Positions 44,059 to 51,822 of a DNA stretch of 64,000 nt are shown one piece after another; within the stretch, counting starts at the first letter, position 1, and each line of letters opens with the position of its first letter. The DNA comes from Roseovarius sp. A-2 (GTDB lineage: Bacteria > Pseudomonadota > Alphaproteobacteria > Rhodobacterales > Rhodobacteraceae). The notes under the pieces are model-generated. The model ran no database searches, was not told where the DNA came from, and saw only the letters and a list, made by a program, of their open reading frames with translations. The DNA is taken from assembly GCF_002072155.1 (NCBI RefSeq), contig NZ_BDIY01000003.1, positions 124,001 through 188,000 of the forward strand. Direction: 5' to 3'. Made by a program: the position numbers and the translations under genes.

Positions 44059-44487
44059 TCACGCCGTCCGTTCGGGTTGTTGCGGCGGGAACAGGGTATC
44101 GTAGCACCAAGTGAAGACGAAGGCGTAACACATGTAGAATACCGCAAAGGCGATTTCCATGTAGAGCGCCGCGATCAGCGAAACACCGAGCCACCAGGCA
44201 AAGAGGGGCAGCAGCAGCACCAGCAGCGCCACCTCGAACAGCACGGCGTGAACGATGCGCAGTGGCAGCGACTTGCGGATATCGCCCCGTCGCCAGTGCA
44301 GGACGTGATCGAAGACGAGGTTGAAGACGTAGTTCCAGGTCGTCGCGACCGTGGCCCCGAGCACAACCAGAACACCCATGTCGCCCAACGGATGATCAAA
44401 GGCCCAAGCGAAGAGCGGGGTGACGATTACGATACCGATGATCTCGAAACTGACGGCCTGGCGAATACGGTCTGCGGTGCTGCGCAT
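44059..44487 (-). CDS. PACE-family efflux protein (bacterial transmembrane pair domains)
   Basis: A 142-residue protein with two tandem two-helix units. Unit 1 is TADRIRQAVSFEIIGIVIVT to TTWNYVFNLVFDHVL. Unit 2 is PLRIVHAVLFEVALLVLLLP to VFYMCYAFVFTWCYDTLFPP. The family signatures are the acidic residue in helix 1 of each unit (FEIIG, FEVAL) and WNYVFN..FD at the end. PACE proteins export biguanides, acriflavine or polyamine-like compounds by proton exchange. The start at MRSTADRIR is preferred; the upstream frame is not hydrophobic and lacks a site. Confidence 0.85.
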   Translation of the reverse strand: MRSTADRIRQAVSFEIIGIVIVTPLFAWAFDHPLGDMGVLVVLGATVATTWNYVFNLVFDHVLHWRRGDIRKSLPLRIVHAVLFEVALLVLLLPLFAWWLGVSLIAALYMEIAFAVFYMCYAFVFTWCYDTLFPPQQPERTA

Positions 44488-44600
44488 CGAATGGCTCCGA
44501 TTAGAATTCGGGCCGTCCCCTGTGCTGACCGTTTGGCCGGGCGCGGTCGTCCACGCTCGCACCGAAAATGTGTTCCGCATGCCCAATTTTCAAGCGATGC

Positions 44601-45701
44601 CTACGCCGCCGGGCGGTCTGCCGCCCCATGAAGCAGAAGCCGGATGATATCAGAGCGGGTCAGGATACCGACGAGACGATCGTCGCGCGTAACCGGAACG
44701 ACCTCGCTTCCCCGTGCCGCGAGGCGGTTCAGAAGCGCGCCGACAGGAAGATCCTGCGAAACGGCGCGGTCAGCCTGCCGCATCACGTCCGAAACGGTGC
44801 GGCGATCAGCCCGCCGCCGCCAGGTCATCGGACGGTCTTGCGCCGCCACCCCTTCAAGCAGGTCCGCCTGGAGAACAAGACCGCACAACTTCACGTCGTC
44901 GTTCACCACGGGAAGGCTCTTGATGGCATGATTGCGGAACAGGCGCGCCGCCTCACGGATCGGCGTATCCAGCCGCACCGTGATGAGGCCTGTGGTCATG
45001 ATGTCGGCGCAGGTCGTGCCATCGAACCGGTGTTGCGCCGCTTCGGCTTCGGCGGCGGCCAGCATCCGCCCGAGATCCGCCACGCCGAGGTTCGCTGTCT
45101 GGTTGAAGCGGTCGAGCAGCGCGCCGAGCTGATCGGTCGACAATCCCAATCGTAGCTGGGGATCGACTGTGTCCACCATGTCAGGTTGACGGAACGGATA
45201 AACCCGTCCTGTAAGCCGGTTGTAGACTATAGCTGCAAGGACCAGAACTGCGGTGGTCGACCCGACCGGCATCAAAGCAAAGAGCAGACCCGCCTCAAGT
45301 GCTGGCGCGGGTTCGAGCGCGGTCAGCAATGCCACGGCACCGCCCGGCGGATGCAAGGCCCGAACAAACATCATTGCGATGATCGCGGCACCGACTGCGA
45401 CGCCGACCGACCATGGGGTTGGGAAAACTTGGACCGTCAGGAGCGCGACAAGTGCCGCCGTGACATTGCCGACGATGGCAGACCACGGCTGGGCGAGCGG
45501 CGAGTTCGGAACGCAGAACACCAAGACAGCCGTCGCGCCCAAGGGGGCGACGAGATAAAGTGAAGGCGTGCCCAGCCTGACGCCAAGGCTTACCATAAGA
45601 GAACAAAGGCTGATCCCGATCAGAGCGCCGATCCCGGCACGCAATTGCTCGCGGCCGTGGAAGACCGGCAGAGCGGGGTAGAAGTGGTGCCATGCTCGCA
45701 T
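44601..45701 (-). CDS. HPP family membrane protein with C-terminal CBS pair
   Basis: A 366-residue protein. The N-terminal 170 residues hold four to five membrane helices including the HPP signature FVRALHPPGGAVALLTAL. After a linker come two CBS domains (ADIMTTGLITVRLDTPIREA, HAIKSLPVVNDDVKLCGLV; VSDVMRQADRAVSQDLPVGA, VVPVTRDDRLVGILTRSDII). HPP proteins have been connected with nitrite transport in chloroplasts and cyanobacteria; the CBS pair would sense adenylates. The start at MRAWHHFYPAL is preceded by AAGAGG at 8 nt. The much longer upstream frame is non-coding. Confidence 0.85.
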   Translation of the reverse strand: MRAWHHFYPALPVFHGREQLRAGIGALIGISLCSLMVSLGVRLGTPSLYLVAPLGATAVLVFCVPNSPLAQPWSAIVGNVTAALVALLTVQVFPTPWSVGVAVGAAIIAMMFVRALHPPGGAVALLTALEPAPALEAGLLFALMPVGSTTAVLVLAAIVYNRLTGRVYPFRQPDMVDTVDPQLRLGLSTDQLGALLDRFNQTANLGVADLGRMLAAAEAEAAQHRFDGTTCADIMTTGLITVRLDTPIREAARLFRNHAIKSLPVVNDDVKLCGLVLQADLLEGVAAQDRPMTWRRRADRRTVSDVMRQADRAVSQDLPVGALLNRLAARGSEVVPVTRDDRLVGILTRSDIIRLLLHGAADRPAA

Positions 45702-46001
45702 GTAGGAAACCTCTTGAAGTGCCCTGAGACCGGGTGAGTCGTGGGGCATATGCCTCAAAACTCGACAGGATTGGAACCGCCGTGTCGAAAAAGGGACTGC
45801 CGATCCATTCGGCGTGCAAAAAGCAAGAACCGGATTTTGCAGATTGGGCTCAACAGAAAACAACTGACTTCGAGGCTTTACTTGCTTGCCATCGACCGAC
45901 TGCGATCGAAAAACTTGTCTGGATTGAAGAGTTATATGCGATCTGACAAGAAAACAGTGCATGGGATACTTTGGCGGGTTATCGAGGAACGTGCGCCCGC
46001 G

Positions 46002-46160
46002 AACAATACCGAAGCCATGAGCTCGCATCCGTTCGGGATCTCGAAGGCCGTTGCATCGGGCGCTCACGCCATCCTGGTCATGGATGGTGCCGACTGGCAT
46101 GGTGCAAACGCGCTTTGCATCCCCGAAAACATCTCCATCGTGATGCGACCGCCCTACGCT
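46002..46160 (+). mobile_element. IS630-family transposase scrap
   Basis: About 53 codons read NTEAMSSHPFGISKAVASGA, then HAILVMDGADWHGANALCIP, then ENISIVMRPPYA. These match the second half of the DDE domain of IS630-type transposases (the usual 'vLv.DgAgWH.s..l..P.NI.l..lPpYsPeLNP'). It stops at PPY, with no ELNP or third acidic residue, no start and no terminal repeats found. The preceding 45702-46001 carries no supportable gene. Confidence 0.6.
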
Positions 46161-46170
46161 ATCCGCCGCC

Positions 46171-47178
46171 TCAGGCGAAACGCGTCCGGGTCCGGTTGGC
46201 GAAGGCCACCAATGAGAGCATCACCGGCACCTCGACCAGCACGCCGACCACCGTGGCCAGCGCCGCGCCGGAATTGAGCCCGAAGAGCGAGATCGCGACT
46301 GCGACCGCCAACTCGAAGAAATTTGACGTGCCGATCAGCGCGCAGGGGGCCGCGATCCGGTGGGGCACGCGGAGCAGCCAAGCCGCCGCATAGGCCAGCA
46401 CGAAGATGCCGTAGGATTGCACGAGGATCGGCACCGCGATCAGCCCGATCACCATCGGCCGGTCGAGGATCACCTGACCCTGAAGGCCGAAGAGGATCAT
46501 CACCGTCGCGATCAGCCCGATCACCGACCACGGCTTGACCCGGGCCTGAAACGCCGCGATCCGCGCCTCGGACGCCAGTCTGCGCCGGGTCCAGATGCCC
46601 GCCGCGAGGGGAAGCGCCACGAAGAGCAGGACCGAGAGCAGCAGCGTCTGCCACGGGACGGTGATGTCAGTCACGCCCAGTAAAAAGGCGACGATGGGCG
46701 CAAAGGCAAAGACCATCACCACGTCGTTCACGCTGACCTGTAGCAATGTATAATTCTCATCGCCCCGGGTCAGTTGCGACCAGACGAAGACCATCGCCGT
46801 GCAGGGGGCCGCGCCCAGCAGGATCAGACCGGCGATATATTGCTGTGCGTCGGCGGGCGCGATGAGATCGGCGAAGATCCCTTCGAAGAACAGCACCGCG
46901 AGGGCGGCCATGGTGAACGGCTTGATCAGCCAGTTGATCGCCAGCGTGATGCCCAGGCCGCGCGGTTGCCGCAGCACGTCGCGCAGGCTGGAGGGATCGA
47001 CCCCGACCATCATCGGGTAGACCATCGCCCAGATCAGCACCGCCACCACGAGGTTGACGCGGGCAACCTCCGCCGCGGCAATGGCATTGACCAGCCCCGG
47101 AATAGTGTTGCCCAGGGCGATGCCCGCGATCATCGCGAGGGCGACCCAGAGGGTGAGGTAACGCTCGAATGTGCTCAT
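46171..47178 (-). CDS. acr3: Arsenite efflux permease, ACR3 family
   Basis: A 335-residue, ten-helix carrier. Conserved ACR3 elements are the helix-4 Cys segment [39 protein letters not shown], and the helix-9 Glu in [20 protein letters not shown]. It exports arsenite across the inner membrane. It is last in the arsenic operon and its ATG overlaps the arsJ stop by 4 bp. It ends next to the IS630 scrap. Confidence 0.93.
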   Translation of the reverse strand: MSTFERYLTLWVALAMIAGIALGNTIPGLVNAIAAAEVARVNLVVAVLIWAMVYPMMVGVDPSSLRDVLRQPRGLGITLAINWLIKPFTMAALAVLFFEGIFADLIAPADAQQYIAGLILLGAAPCTAMVFVWSQLTRGDENYTLLQVSVNDVVMVFAFAPIVAFLLGVTDITVPWQTLLLSVLLFVALPLAAGIWTRRRLASEARIAAFQARVKPWSVIGLIATVMILFGLQGQVILDRPMVIGLIAVPILVQSYGIFVLAYAAAWLLRVPHRIAAPCALIGTSNFFELAVAVAISLFGLNSGAALATVVGVLVEVPVMLSLVAFANRTRTRFA

Positions 47179-48443
47179 GTTGGTGTCTCCGATTCTTGGG
47201 CCGCATCAAGCCGCCCGGACGCGAGGGCCGAGACGGCGATCATCGTGCTTGCCGTGCCCAGCATAAGGGGCAAGCCGCCCGCCTGATAGGTCAGCCCCGA
47301 GAGCACCGTGCCCAGAAGCCGCCCGCCCGCGTTGGCCATGTAGTAAAAGCCAACATCCATTGTCACCCGTTCCGCCTGCGTGAAGGCGAGGATCAGGTAG
47401 GAATGCAGCGCCGAATTCACAGCGAAGATGGCCCCGAAGGCCAGGAGCCCGGCCACCAGTGTCACCGTCAGCCATGTCTGCGGCCCGCCCGCCAACAGTG
47501 CCGCGACGGTCAGGGCCACCGGCACCGCCAGCAAGGCCAGGGCCCAGCCCCGTGCCGCGCGAATGAGATCGCCTTCAGGGCGGAAGGCCGCGCGCATCAA
47601 ACGCGGTGCGCTTGCCTGCACCGCGCCGTAAAGGATGATCCAGCCCGCCATGAATGTGCCGATCAGGAAGAACGCGGCGCGGTTTCCGGCCTCGGACCCG
47701 TCCGAGAGTACCCCGTAGAAATAGATCGGGATGCCCACCACGAACCACACGTCGCGCGCGCCAAACAGGAACACGCGCGCCGCCGAGAGCCAGTTGACAT
47801 TGGCGGATTTCGAGAAGACCTCGGAAAACTTCGCGCCCTTGCGGCCCGTCGGCAGGCCTGGCGGCATGGCCAGCGCCACGGCCAGAAGGATCACCGCCAG
47901 TATCGCCGCCATCGCCCAGACCGCGCCGACAAAGCCGATCCCGGCCAGCAGCGCCGCGCCCAGCAGGAAGCCCAGCCCCTTGACCGCGTTCTTGGACCCG
48001 GTGAGCACCGCGACCCAGCGAAACAACCCGCCATCGCCCGTCGGTGCCAGCAGCTTGACGGCGGATTTCGAGGACATCTTGGCCAGATCCTTGGCCACGC
48101 CGGACGCGCCCTGCACACCCATCACGTAAGCGACCGACACGGCGACGGTCCACGTGGGATCAAGCTGCGCCAGCGCAATGAGCGCCACCACCTGAAGGCC
48201 GAGGCCCGCATAGAGCGTCGAGGTGAGGCCAAAACGCGCGGCGATCCAGCCTGCGGAGAGGTTGGTCACCATGCCCGCGATCTCGTAGAGGACAAAGAGA
48301 TAGGCCAGCTGCACCGGGCTGAACCCCAGCGTGTGAAAGTGCAAGAGCACCAGCATGCGCAACGCGCCATCGGTCAGCATGAACGCCCAGTAGGCCGCCG
48401 TGACGGCAATATAGGCGCTCAGTCCCTCGGGCCGTGCCGTCAC
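47175..48443 (-). CDS. arsJ: Organoarsenical efflux MFS transporter ArsJ
   Basis: A 422-residue, 12-helix MFS protein of the ArsJ type ([76 protein letters not shown]). ArsJ exports 1-arseno-3-phosphoglycerate, an unstable compound formed when GAPDH uses arsenate instead of phosphate, so arsenate leaves the cell. The partner GAPDH is encoded just upstream with a 4-bp overlap, the usual arrangement. Confidence 0.93.
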   Translation of the reverse strand: MTARPEGLSAYIAVTAAYWAFMLTDGALRMLVLLHFHTLGFSPVQLAYLFVLYEIAGMVTNLSAGWIAARFGLTSTLYAGLGLQVVALIALAQLDPTWTVAVSVAYVMGVQGASGVAKDLAKMSSKSAVKLLAPTGDGGLFRWVAVLTGSKNAVKGLGFLLGAALLAGIGFVGAVWAMAAILAVILLAVALAMPPGLPTGRKGAKFSEVFSKSANVNWLSAARVFLFGARDVWFVVGIPIYFYGVLSDGSEAGNRAAFFLIGTFMAGWIILYGAVQASAPRLMRAAFRPEGDLIRAARGWALALLAVPVALTVAALLAGGPQTWLTVTLVAGLLAFGAIFAVNSALHSYLILAFTQAERVTMDVGFYYMANAGGRLLGTVLSGLTYQAGGLPLMLGTASTMIAVSALASGRLDAAQESETPT

Positions 48444-49438
48444 ACCGTCGCCCCCACCATGCAGGCCACATCGACGAGGCGATGCGCATAGCCCATCTCG
48501 TTGTCATACCACGCATAGACCTTTACCTGCGTACCATTGATGACCATGGTCGAGGGCGCATCGACGATGCCGGAGCGGGGGTCGTTGGTGTAATCGGCGC
48601 TGACCAGCGGGCGCGTCTCATAGCCGAGGATGCCCGCGAGCGGCCCGTCGGCGGCGGCCTGAAAGAGGGCGTTGACCTCCTCCACTGTGGTTTCGCGCTC
48701 CATCTCGAACACGCAATCGGTGATCGAGGCATTGAGCAGCGGCACCCGCACGGCGTGGCCGTTCAGGCGGCCTGTCAGTTCGGGATAGATCAGCGTGATC
48801 GCCGTGGCGCTGCCCGTGGTCGTGGGGATCAGCGAATTGAGCGCCGAGCGCGCGCGGCGCAGGTCCTTGGCGGGTCGGTCCACGATGGTCTGCGTATTGG
48901 TCACGTCATGGATTGTGGTGATCGAGCCGTGCTTGATGCCGATGGCCTCGTGCAGCACCTTGACCACGGGGGCGAGGCAATTTGTGGTGCAGCTTGCCGC
49001 CGTGACGATGTGGTGGCGGGCGGGGTCATAGATATCGTGATTGACGCCATAGACGATATTGGCGGCACCGCCGTCCTTGACCGGGGCGGAGACGACGACC
49101 TTTTTCACGTCGGCGTCGAAATAGGGGGCGAGTTTCGCCTCGGTTTTGAAAACGCCGGTGCAGTCGATCACCACATCGACGCCGTCGAGCGGCAAGGCGG
49201 CCAGATCGCGCGTGCCGATGAAGGGCAGGCGGGTGCCGTCGATGGTGATGCTGCCTGCGTCATGGTCGAATGTGGCATCCCACCGGCCATGCACCGTGTC
49301 GAACTCCAGCAGGTGGGCGTGCATTTCGGCATCGCCCACGGCGTCGTTGATCCACGCGATCTGCGCGCCGCGCTCCAGCAGCGGCTTGAGGATCAGCTTG
49401 CCGATCCGGCCCAGACCGTTGACTGCATAAACCGTCAT
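48440..49438 (-). CDS. ArsJ-associated glyceraldehyde-3-phosphate dehydrogenase
   Basis: A 332-residue GAPDH with NAD-binding [10 protein letters not shown] (6-15), catalytic Cys150 ([12 protein letters not shown]), partner His near [10 protein letters not shown], and the C-terminal [14 protein letters not shown]. It differs from housekeeping forms in its short N-terminus and several loops, as ArsJ-linked GAPDHs do. With arsenate it forms 1-arseno-3-phosphoglycerate for ArsJ. The start at MTVYAVNG overlaps the arsRC stop by 4 bp; longer upstream reading is inside that gene in another frame. Confidence 0.93.
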   Translation of the reverse strand: MTVYAVNGLGRIGKLILKPLLERGAQIAWINDAVGDAEMHAHLLEFDTVHGRWDATFDHDAGSITIDGTRLPFIGTRDLAALPLDGVDVVIDCTGVFKTEAKLAPYFDADVKKVVVSAPVKDGGAANIVYGVNHDIYDPARHHIVTAASCTTNCLAPVVKVLHEAIGIKHGSITTIHDVTNTQTIVDRPAKDLRRARSALNSLIPTTTGSATAITLIYPELTGRLNGHAVRVPLLNASITDCVFEMERETTVEEVNALFQAAADGPLAGILGYETRPLVSADYTNDPRSGIVDAPSTMVINGTQVKVYAWYDNEMGYAHRLVDVACMVGATV

Positions 49439-50286
49439 GCGCGGGCCTCCTCTGCCGCGCGGCCGATCTCGTCCACAGCGGCTTGCAGGCTGACGCGGTC
49501 GAGCGTTTCGACGGGAAGCGCGGCGAAGGCGGTGATCCGGTTCCTGAGCGTGCCGTAGGCCTGTTGGAAGGCGAGGCTTATCTGCGCGTCGGTGCCGGTG
49601 GCCAGCACCGGGTCGGGGGTGCCCCAATGGGCGCTGACCGGCTGTCCGGCCCAGGCCGGGCAATCCTCGTTGGCGGCGCGGTCGCAGACGGTGAAGACGA
49701 AATCCATCACCGGGGCATCTGGCGCGGTGAACTCGTCCAGATGCTTGGCGCGCAGGGCGGAGACGTCATGCCCCTTGGATTTCAGCACCTCGAGGGCGAA
49801 GGGGTTCAATTCGGAAAACGGCCGCGTGCCTGCGGACCAGGCGGTGAACCGGTCGCCTGCCATGTCGCGCAGGATGGTCTCGGCAAAGATCGAGCGGGCG
49901 GAATTGCCTACGCAGATGAAGAGCGCGTTGTAGGTCTTGTCGGCCATGTCCGGGCCTCCTTGCAGGGTGGGGGGCAGGGTGGCGACGGGGGCGCAGATAT
50001 CGGGCCGCCCGCGACAGCAATCGTTGAGCAGGTAATCGAAGGTGCGACGCACCTCTGTCATGTTCATGGAATATCGCAGCGACGTGCCGTTGCGTTCCTG
50101 CGTGACCAGCCCGGCGCGCATCAGCGCATTGAGGTAAGCCGAGAGGGTCGAGGGCTTGAGGCTGAGCGCCTCGGCCAACTCGCCCGCCGGAACCCGGTCG
50201 GGATAGCGCCGCATCAGGAGCCGGAACAGCTCCAGCCGCTGCGGGTGGCCGAGGGTGGCGAGCCTGTCGGGAATCTCTTTTTCCAT
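49435..50286 (-). CDS. ArsR-ArsC fusion: arsenic repressor plus LMW-type arsenate reductase
   Basis: A 283-residue two-domain protein. Residues 1-100 are an ArsR-type winged helix ([36 protein letters not shown]) with a Cys cluster [10 protein letters not shown] (89-98) suited to As(III). Residues 116-280 are a low-molecular-weight phosphatase fold with the active loop CVGNSARS (Cys125, Arg131), [14 protein letters not shown] and [13 protein letters not shown]. The fusion would sense arsenite and reduce arsenate. An internal ATG (Met114) with its own strong ribosome-binding site suggests the reductase is also made alone. First gene of the operon; an inverted repeat covers its start. Confidence 0.9.
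   Translation of the reverse strand: MEKEIPDRLATLGHPQRLELFRLLMRRYPDRVPAGELAEALSLKPSTLSAYLNALMRAGLVTQERNGTSLRYSMNMTEVRRTFDYLLNDCCRGRPDICAPVATLPPTLQGGPDMADKTYNALFICVGNSARSIFAETILRDMAGDRFTAWSAGTRPFSELNPFALEVLKSKGHDVSALRAKHLDEFTAPDAPVMDFVFTVCDRAANEDCPAWAGQPVSAHWGTPDPVLATGTDAQISLAFQQAYGTLRNRITAFAALPVETLDRVSLQAAVDEIGRAAEEARA
49955..49961 (-). promoter_or_regulatory. Internal Shine-Dalgarno for a free ArsC product
   Basis: On the minus strand AAGGAGG sits 7 nt before an in-frame ATG (49947, Met114 of the fusion), exactly where the phosphatase domain begins ([14 protein letters not shown]). This is a near-perfect ribosome-binding site in the linker between the two domains. Confidence 0.6.
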
Positions 50287-50308
50287 ATTTCGTGAATATG
50301 TGAAATAT
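50285..50308. promoter_or_regulatory. ArsR operator (inverted repeat ATATTTC-N10-GAAATAT)
   Basis: Arms ATATTTC (50285-50291) and GAAATAT (50302-50308) overlap the start codon region of the arsRC fusion, in AT-rich sequence that contrasts with its surroundings. The position suits autorepression by the ArsR domain, released by arsenite. Confidence 0.65.
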
Positions 50309-50395
50309 AGAAGGGAGTCCAGTGAAGGTTTGATGACAGGGATGTGTCGAAGGGGACGCGCGGGGCGGGGGCCGCTCCGCGCGCGATGGTCTAGG

Positions 50396-50527
50396 TTACT
50401 TGACTGGCTTGCCCGCGATCACCGTGGGGTTTTTTCCGGCGTTGGAATTCGCGGTGGCAAGGACCTTGGGCGTTTCCTTCTTCGGCTTCTTGGCCTCGCG
50501 GTTGCCCCGGTTTTTCTCTTTGGACAT
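50396..50527 (-). CDS. Small Lys-rich protein (43 residues)
   Basis: The protein starts MSKEKNRGNREAKKPKKETP and ends PTVIAGKPVK. It is a basic, disordered, Asn/Lys-rich peptide of a kind seen widely as a short hypothetical in Proteobacteria. The coding frame is compact with a clear stop. No domain is recognised; nucleic-acid or ribosome association would fit the charge but is speculation. It stands alone between the arsenic operon and the Panacea locus. Confidence 0.65.
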   Translation of the reverse strand: MSKEKNRGNREAKKPKKETPKVLATANSNAGKNPTVIAGKPVK

Positions 50528-50855
50528 GGGTTCGACTCCTGAAAGATCCCGGTCTGGCGGGGTGCCGGATCGGGCCGTGCTCAGGGGATCAGGGGAGCCT
50601 GACAGGGTCAGGGCGATGAGCCCTCGGGCGCAGCAGGCACGGCGCGGGGCCGGTGCTGCACCTTGGAAGATAAGCGTGCGGGGGCGTGTCGGCAAGAGGG
50701 GTGAAGGGGGCCGCGCGGTCGTCGGGCCGCGGTGCGGCGATCCAACAGGGGTTATGGGCACTTTATGGCCGCCAAATCCGGAAAACATCGGGGCGATGCG
50801 CGGGGGGTTGCCAAATCGCCGTGCCGTCACGCCAAAGGCGTGCCGATTATTAATG

Positions 50856-50897
50856 ACGCACCTCCGGTGCGCGGGCGGCCCGGCACCGGAGGTGCGT
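50856..50897. repeat. Perfect 15-bp inverted repeat with 12-nt loop
   Basis: ACGCACCTCCGGTGC (50856-50870) and GCACCGGAGGTGCGT (50883-50897) form a perfect stem. On the plus strand it is followed by TTC only, so it is not a classic terminator. It lies in the 536-bp gap 50528-51063, where base composition falls from GC-rich to AT-rich ahead of the Panacea gene. The rest of the gap shows no gene; TTGACA at 51003-51008 is a possible -35 element for that gene. Confidence 0.6.
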
Positions 50898-51063
50898 TTC
50901 GCGCGGAAGGTGTCCAATATATCGTGTATCGTGACCAAAATGACGACTCTTGCCCTGTATGTCGGCCTTTCACTTGATGACCTAATGGAAATTTATACTT
51001 GGTTGACATATATGTGGTATGAACATCATACGCGCATGGACGCAGGCCTTGGGAGGTGTCTCT

Positions 51064-51513
51064 ATGTCTATAAGATTCGATACCGCCGCACAGTACATTT
51101 GTGAGAAGTCTGGTTGGAGCCTGACCCAACTGTCGCTGCAAAAGATTCTCTATATCGCCCATATGGTGCATATGGGGCGTGAACGGGGACCACTTGTAGA
51201 CGGGCATTTTGAGGCATGGGACTACGGACCGGTGCATCCAAAATTATACCAAAAAGTAAAAGCCTTTGGTGCTAAACCAATACCAAATGTCTTTTGGTCA
51301 AAGGAGGAAATTGACGAAGACACGAAGGCGATTCTAGACGAGGCTTGCGAAAATTTGCTCGATAAATCACCGGCAGATCTAGTGCGAAACACGCATTGGG
51401 AGGGTGGCGCTTGGGCAAAGCATTACCTTCCGAAAGCGCGTAATGTTCAAATACCAAGCAGTGCGATAATGGATGAATACAGGAACAGAATGGGACGTTC
51501 CGAAGCCGCTTGA
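51064..51513 (+). CDS. Panacea-domain (SocA-like, DUF4065) protein
   Basis: A 149-residue protein with the Panacea signature: TAAQYICEKSG, LSLQKILYIAHMVHMGR, GHFEAWDYGPVHPKLYQKVK, and HWEGGAWAKHYLPKARN near the end. The domain includes the proteolysis-promoting antitoxin SocA and serves as a versatile antitoxin domain paired with many unrelated toxins; phages also carry it. GGGAGGTG precedes the chosen ATG by 6 nt. It overlaps the next gene by 41 bp. Base composition is visibly lower in GC than the flanks, suggesting acquisition. Confidence 0.85.
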   Translation: MSIRFDTAAQYICEKSGWSLTQLSLQKILYIAHMVHMGRERGPLVDGHFEAWDYGPVHPKLYQKVKAFGAKPIPNVFWSKEEIDEDTKAILDEACENLLDKSPADLVRNTHWEGGAWAKHYLPKARNVQIPSSAIMDEYRNRMGRSEAA

Positions 51514-51814
51514 CGGCGAGGTTCTGTCCCATACACCGACATCAACCGAGAGAAGCGCCGCTCAGCTTGAAAGCGACCTCCAAGCGGAACGAGACTCGCG
51601 GAAAGAGGAGCGCTTTTATTGGATTGCGGCCCTTGTGATCGTGGGAAACGTACCGATTTTCAATGCGTTTTCTTCGGCATGGGCATTACTTCCCACCTTC
51701 CTACTTGAGCTTATCGTCCTGATCGGACTGGCCGACTGGTTGGGAGTTGACCGGGTAAAGGTTCTTTTGGAGAGGCTCTACTCAAGATTTCACAATGGAG
51801 ATAAAGGGGCGTAG
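51473..51814 (+). CDS. Small membrane protein partnered with Panacea protein (candidate toxin)
   Basis: A 113-residue protein with a polar N-terminal half containing a charged helix (AQLESDLQAERDSRKEERF), two adjacent hydrophobic helices (YWIAALVIVGNVPIFNAFSS; LLPTFLLELIVLIGLADWLG) and a basic tail (RVKVLLERLYSRFHN). The start lies 41 bp inside the Panacea gene in another frame, an overlap that implies cotranslation. Panacea antitoxins pair with diverse toxins, including membrane-active ones, so this is the natural toxin candidate. An alternative is a membrane sensor or immunity protein. I do not recognise the family. Confidence 0.7.
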   Translation: MNTGTEWDVPKPLDGEVLSHTPTSTERSAAQLESDLQAERDSRKEERFYWIAALVIVGNVPIFNAFSSAWALLPTFLLELIVLIGLADWLGVDRVKVLLERLYSRFHNGDKGA

Positions 51815-51822
51815 ATTTCCCC

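Noticed and set aside
43964..44194. Short minus-strand frame ending in YGRNYRGGLTEA as a gene
   Set aside because: It overlaps the PACE gene in another frame and has no start, motif or ribosome-binding site.
45702..46100. N-terminal extension of the HPP-CBS protein
   Set aside because: The extension is polar, low in family similarity and overlaps the transposase scrap; a ribosome-binding site lies before the ATG at 45701.
45741..46277. 178-codon plus-strand frame as a complete gene
   Set aside because: Only residues 88-140 resemble a transposase; the beginning is out-of-frame residue of the HPP upstream region and the end lies antisense to acr3.
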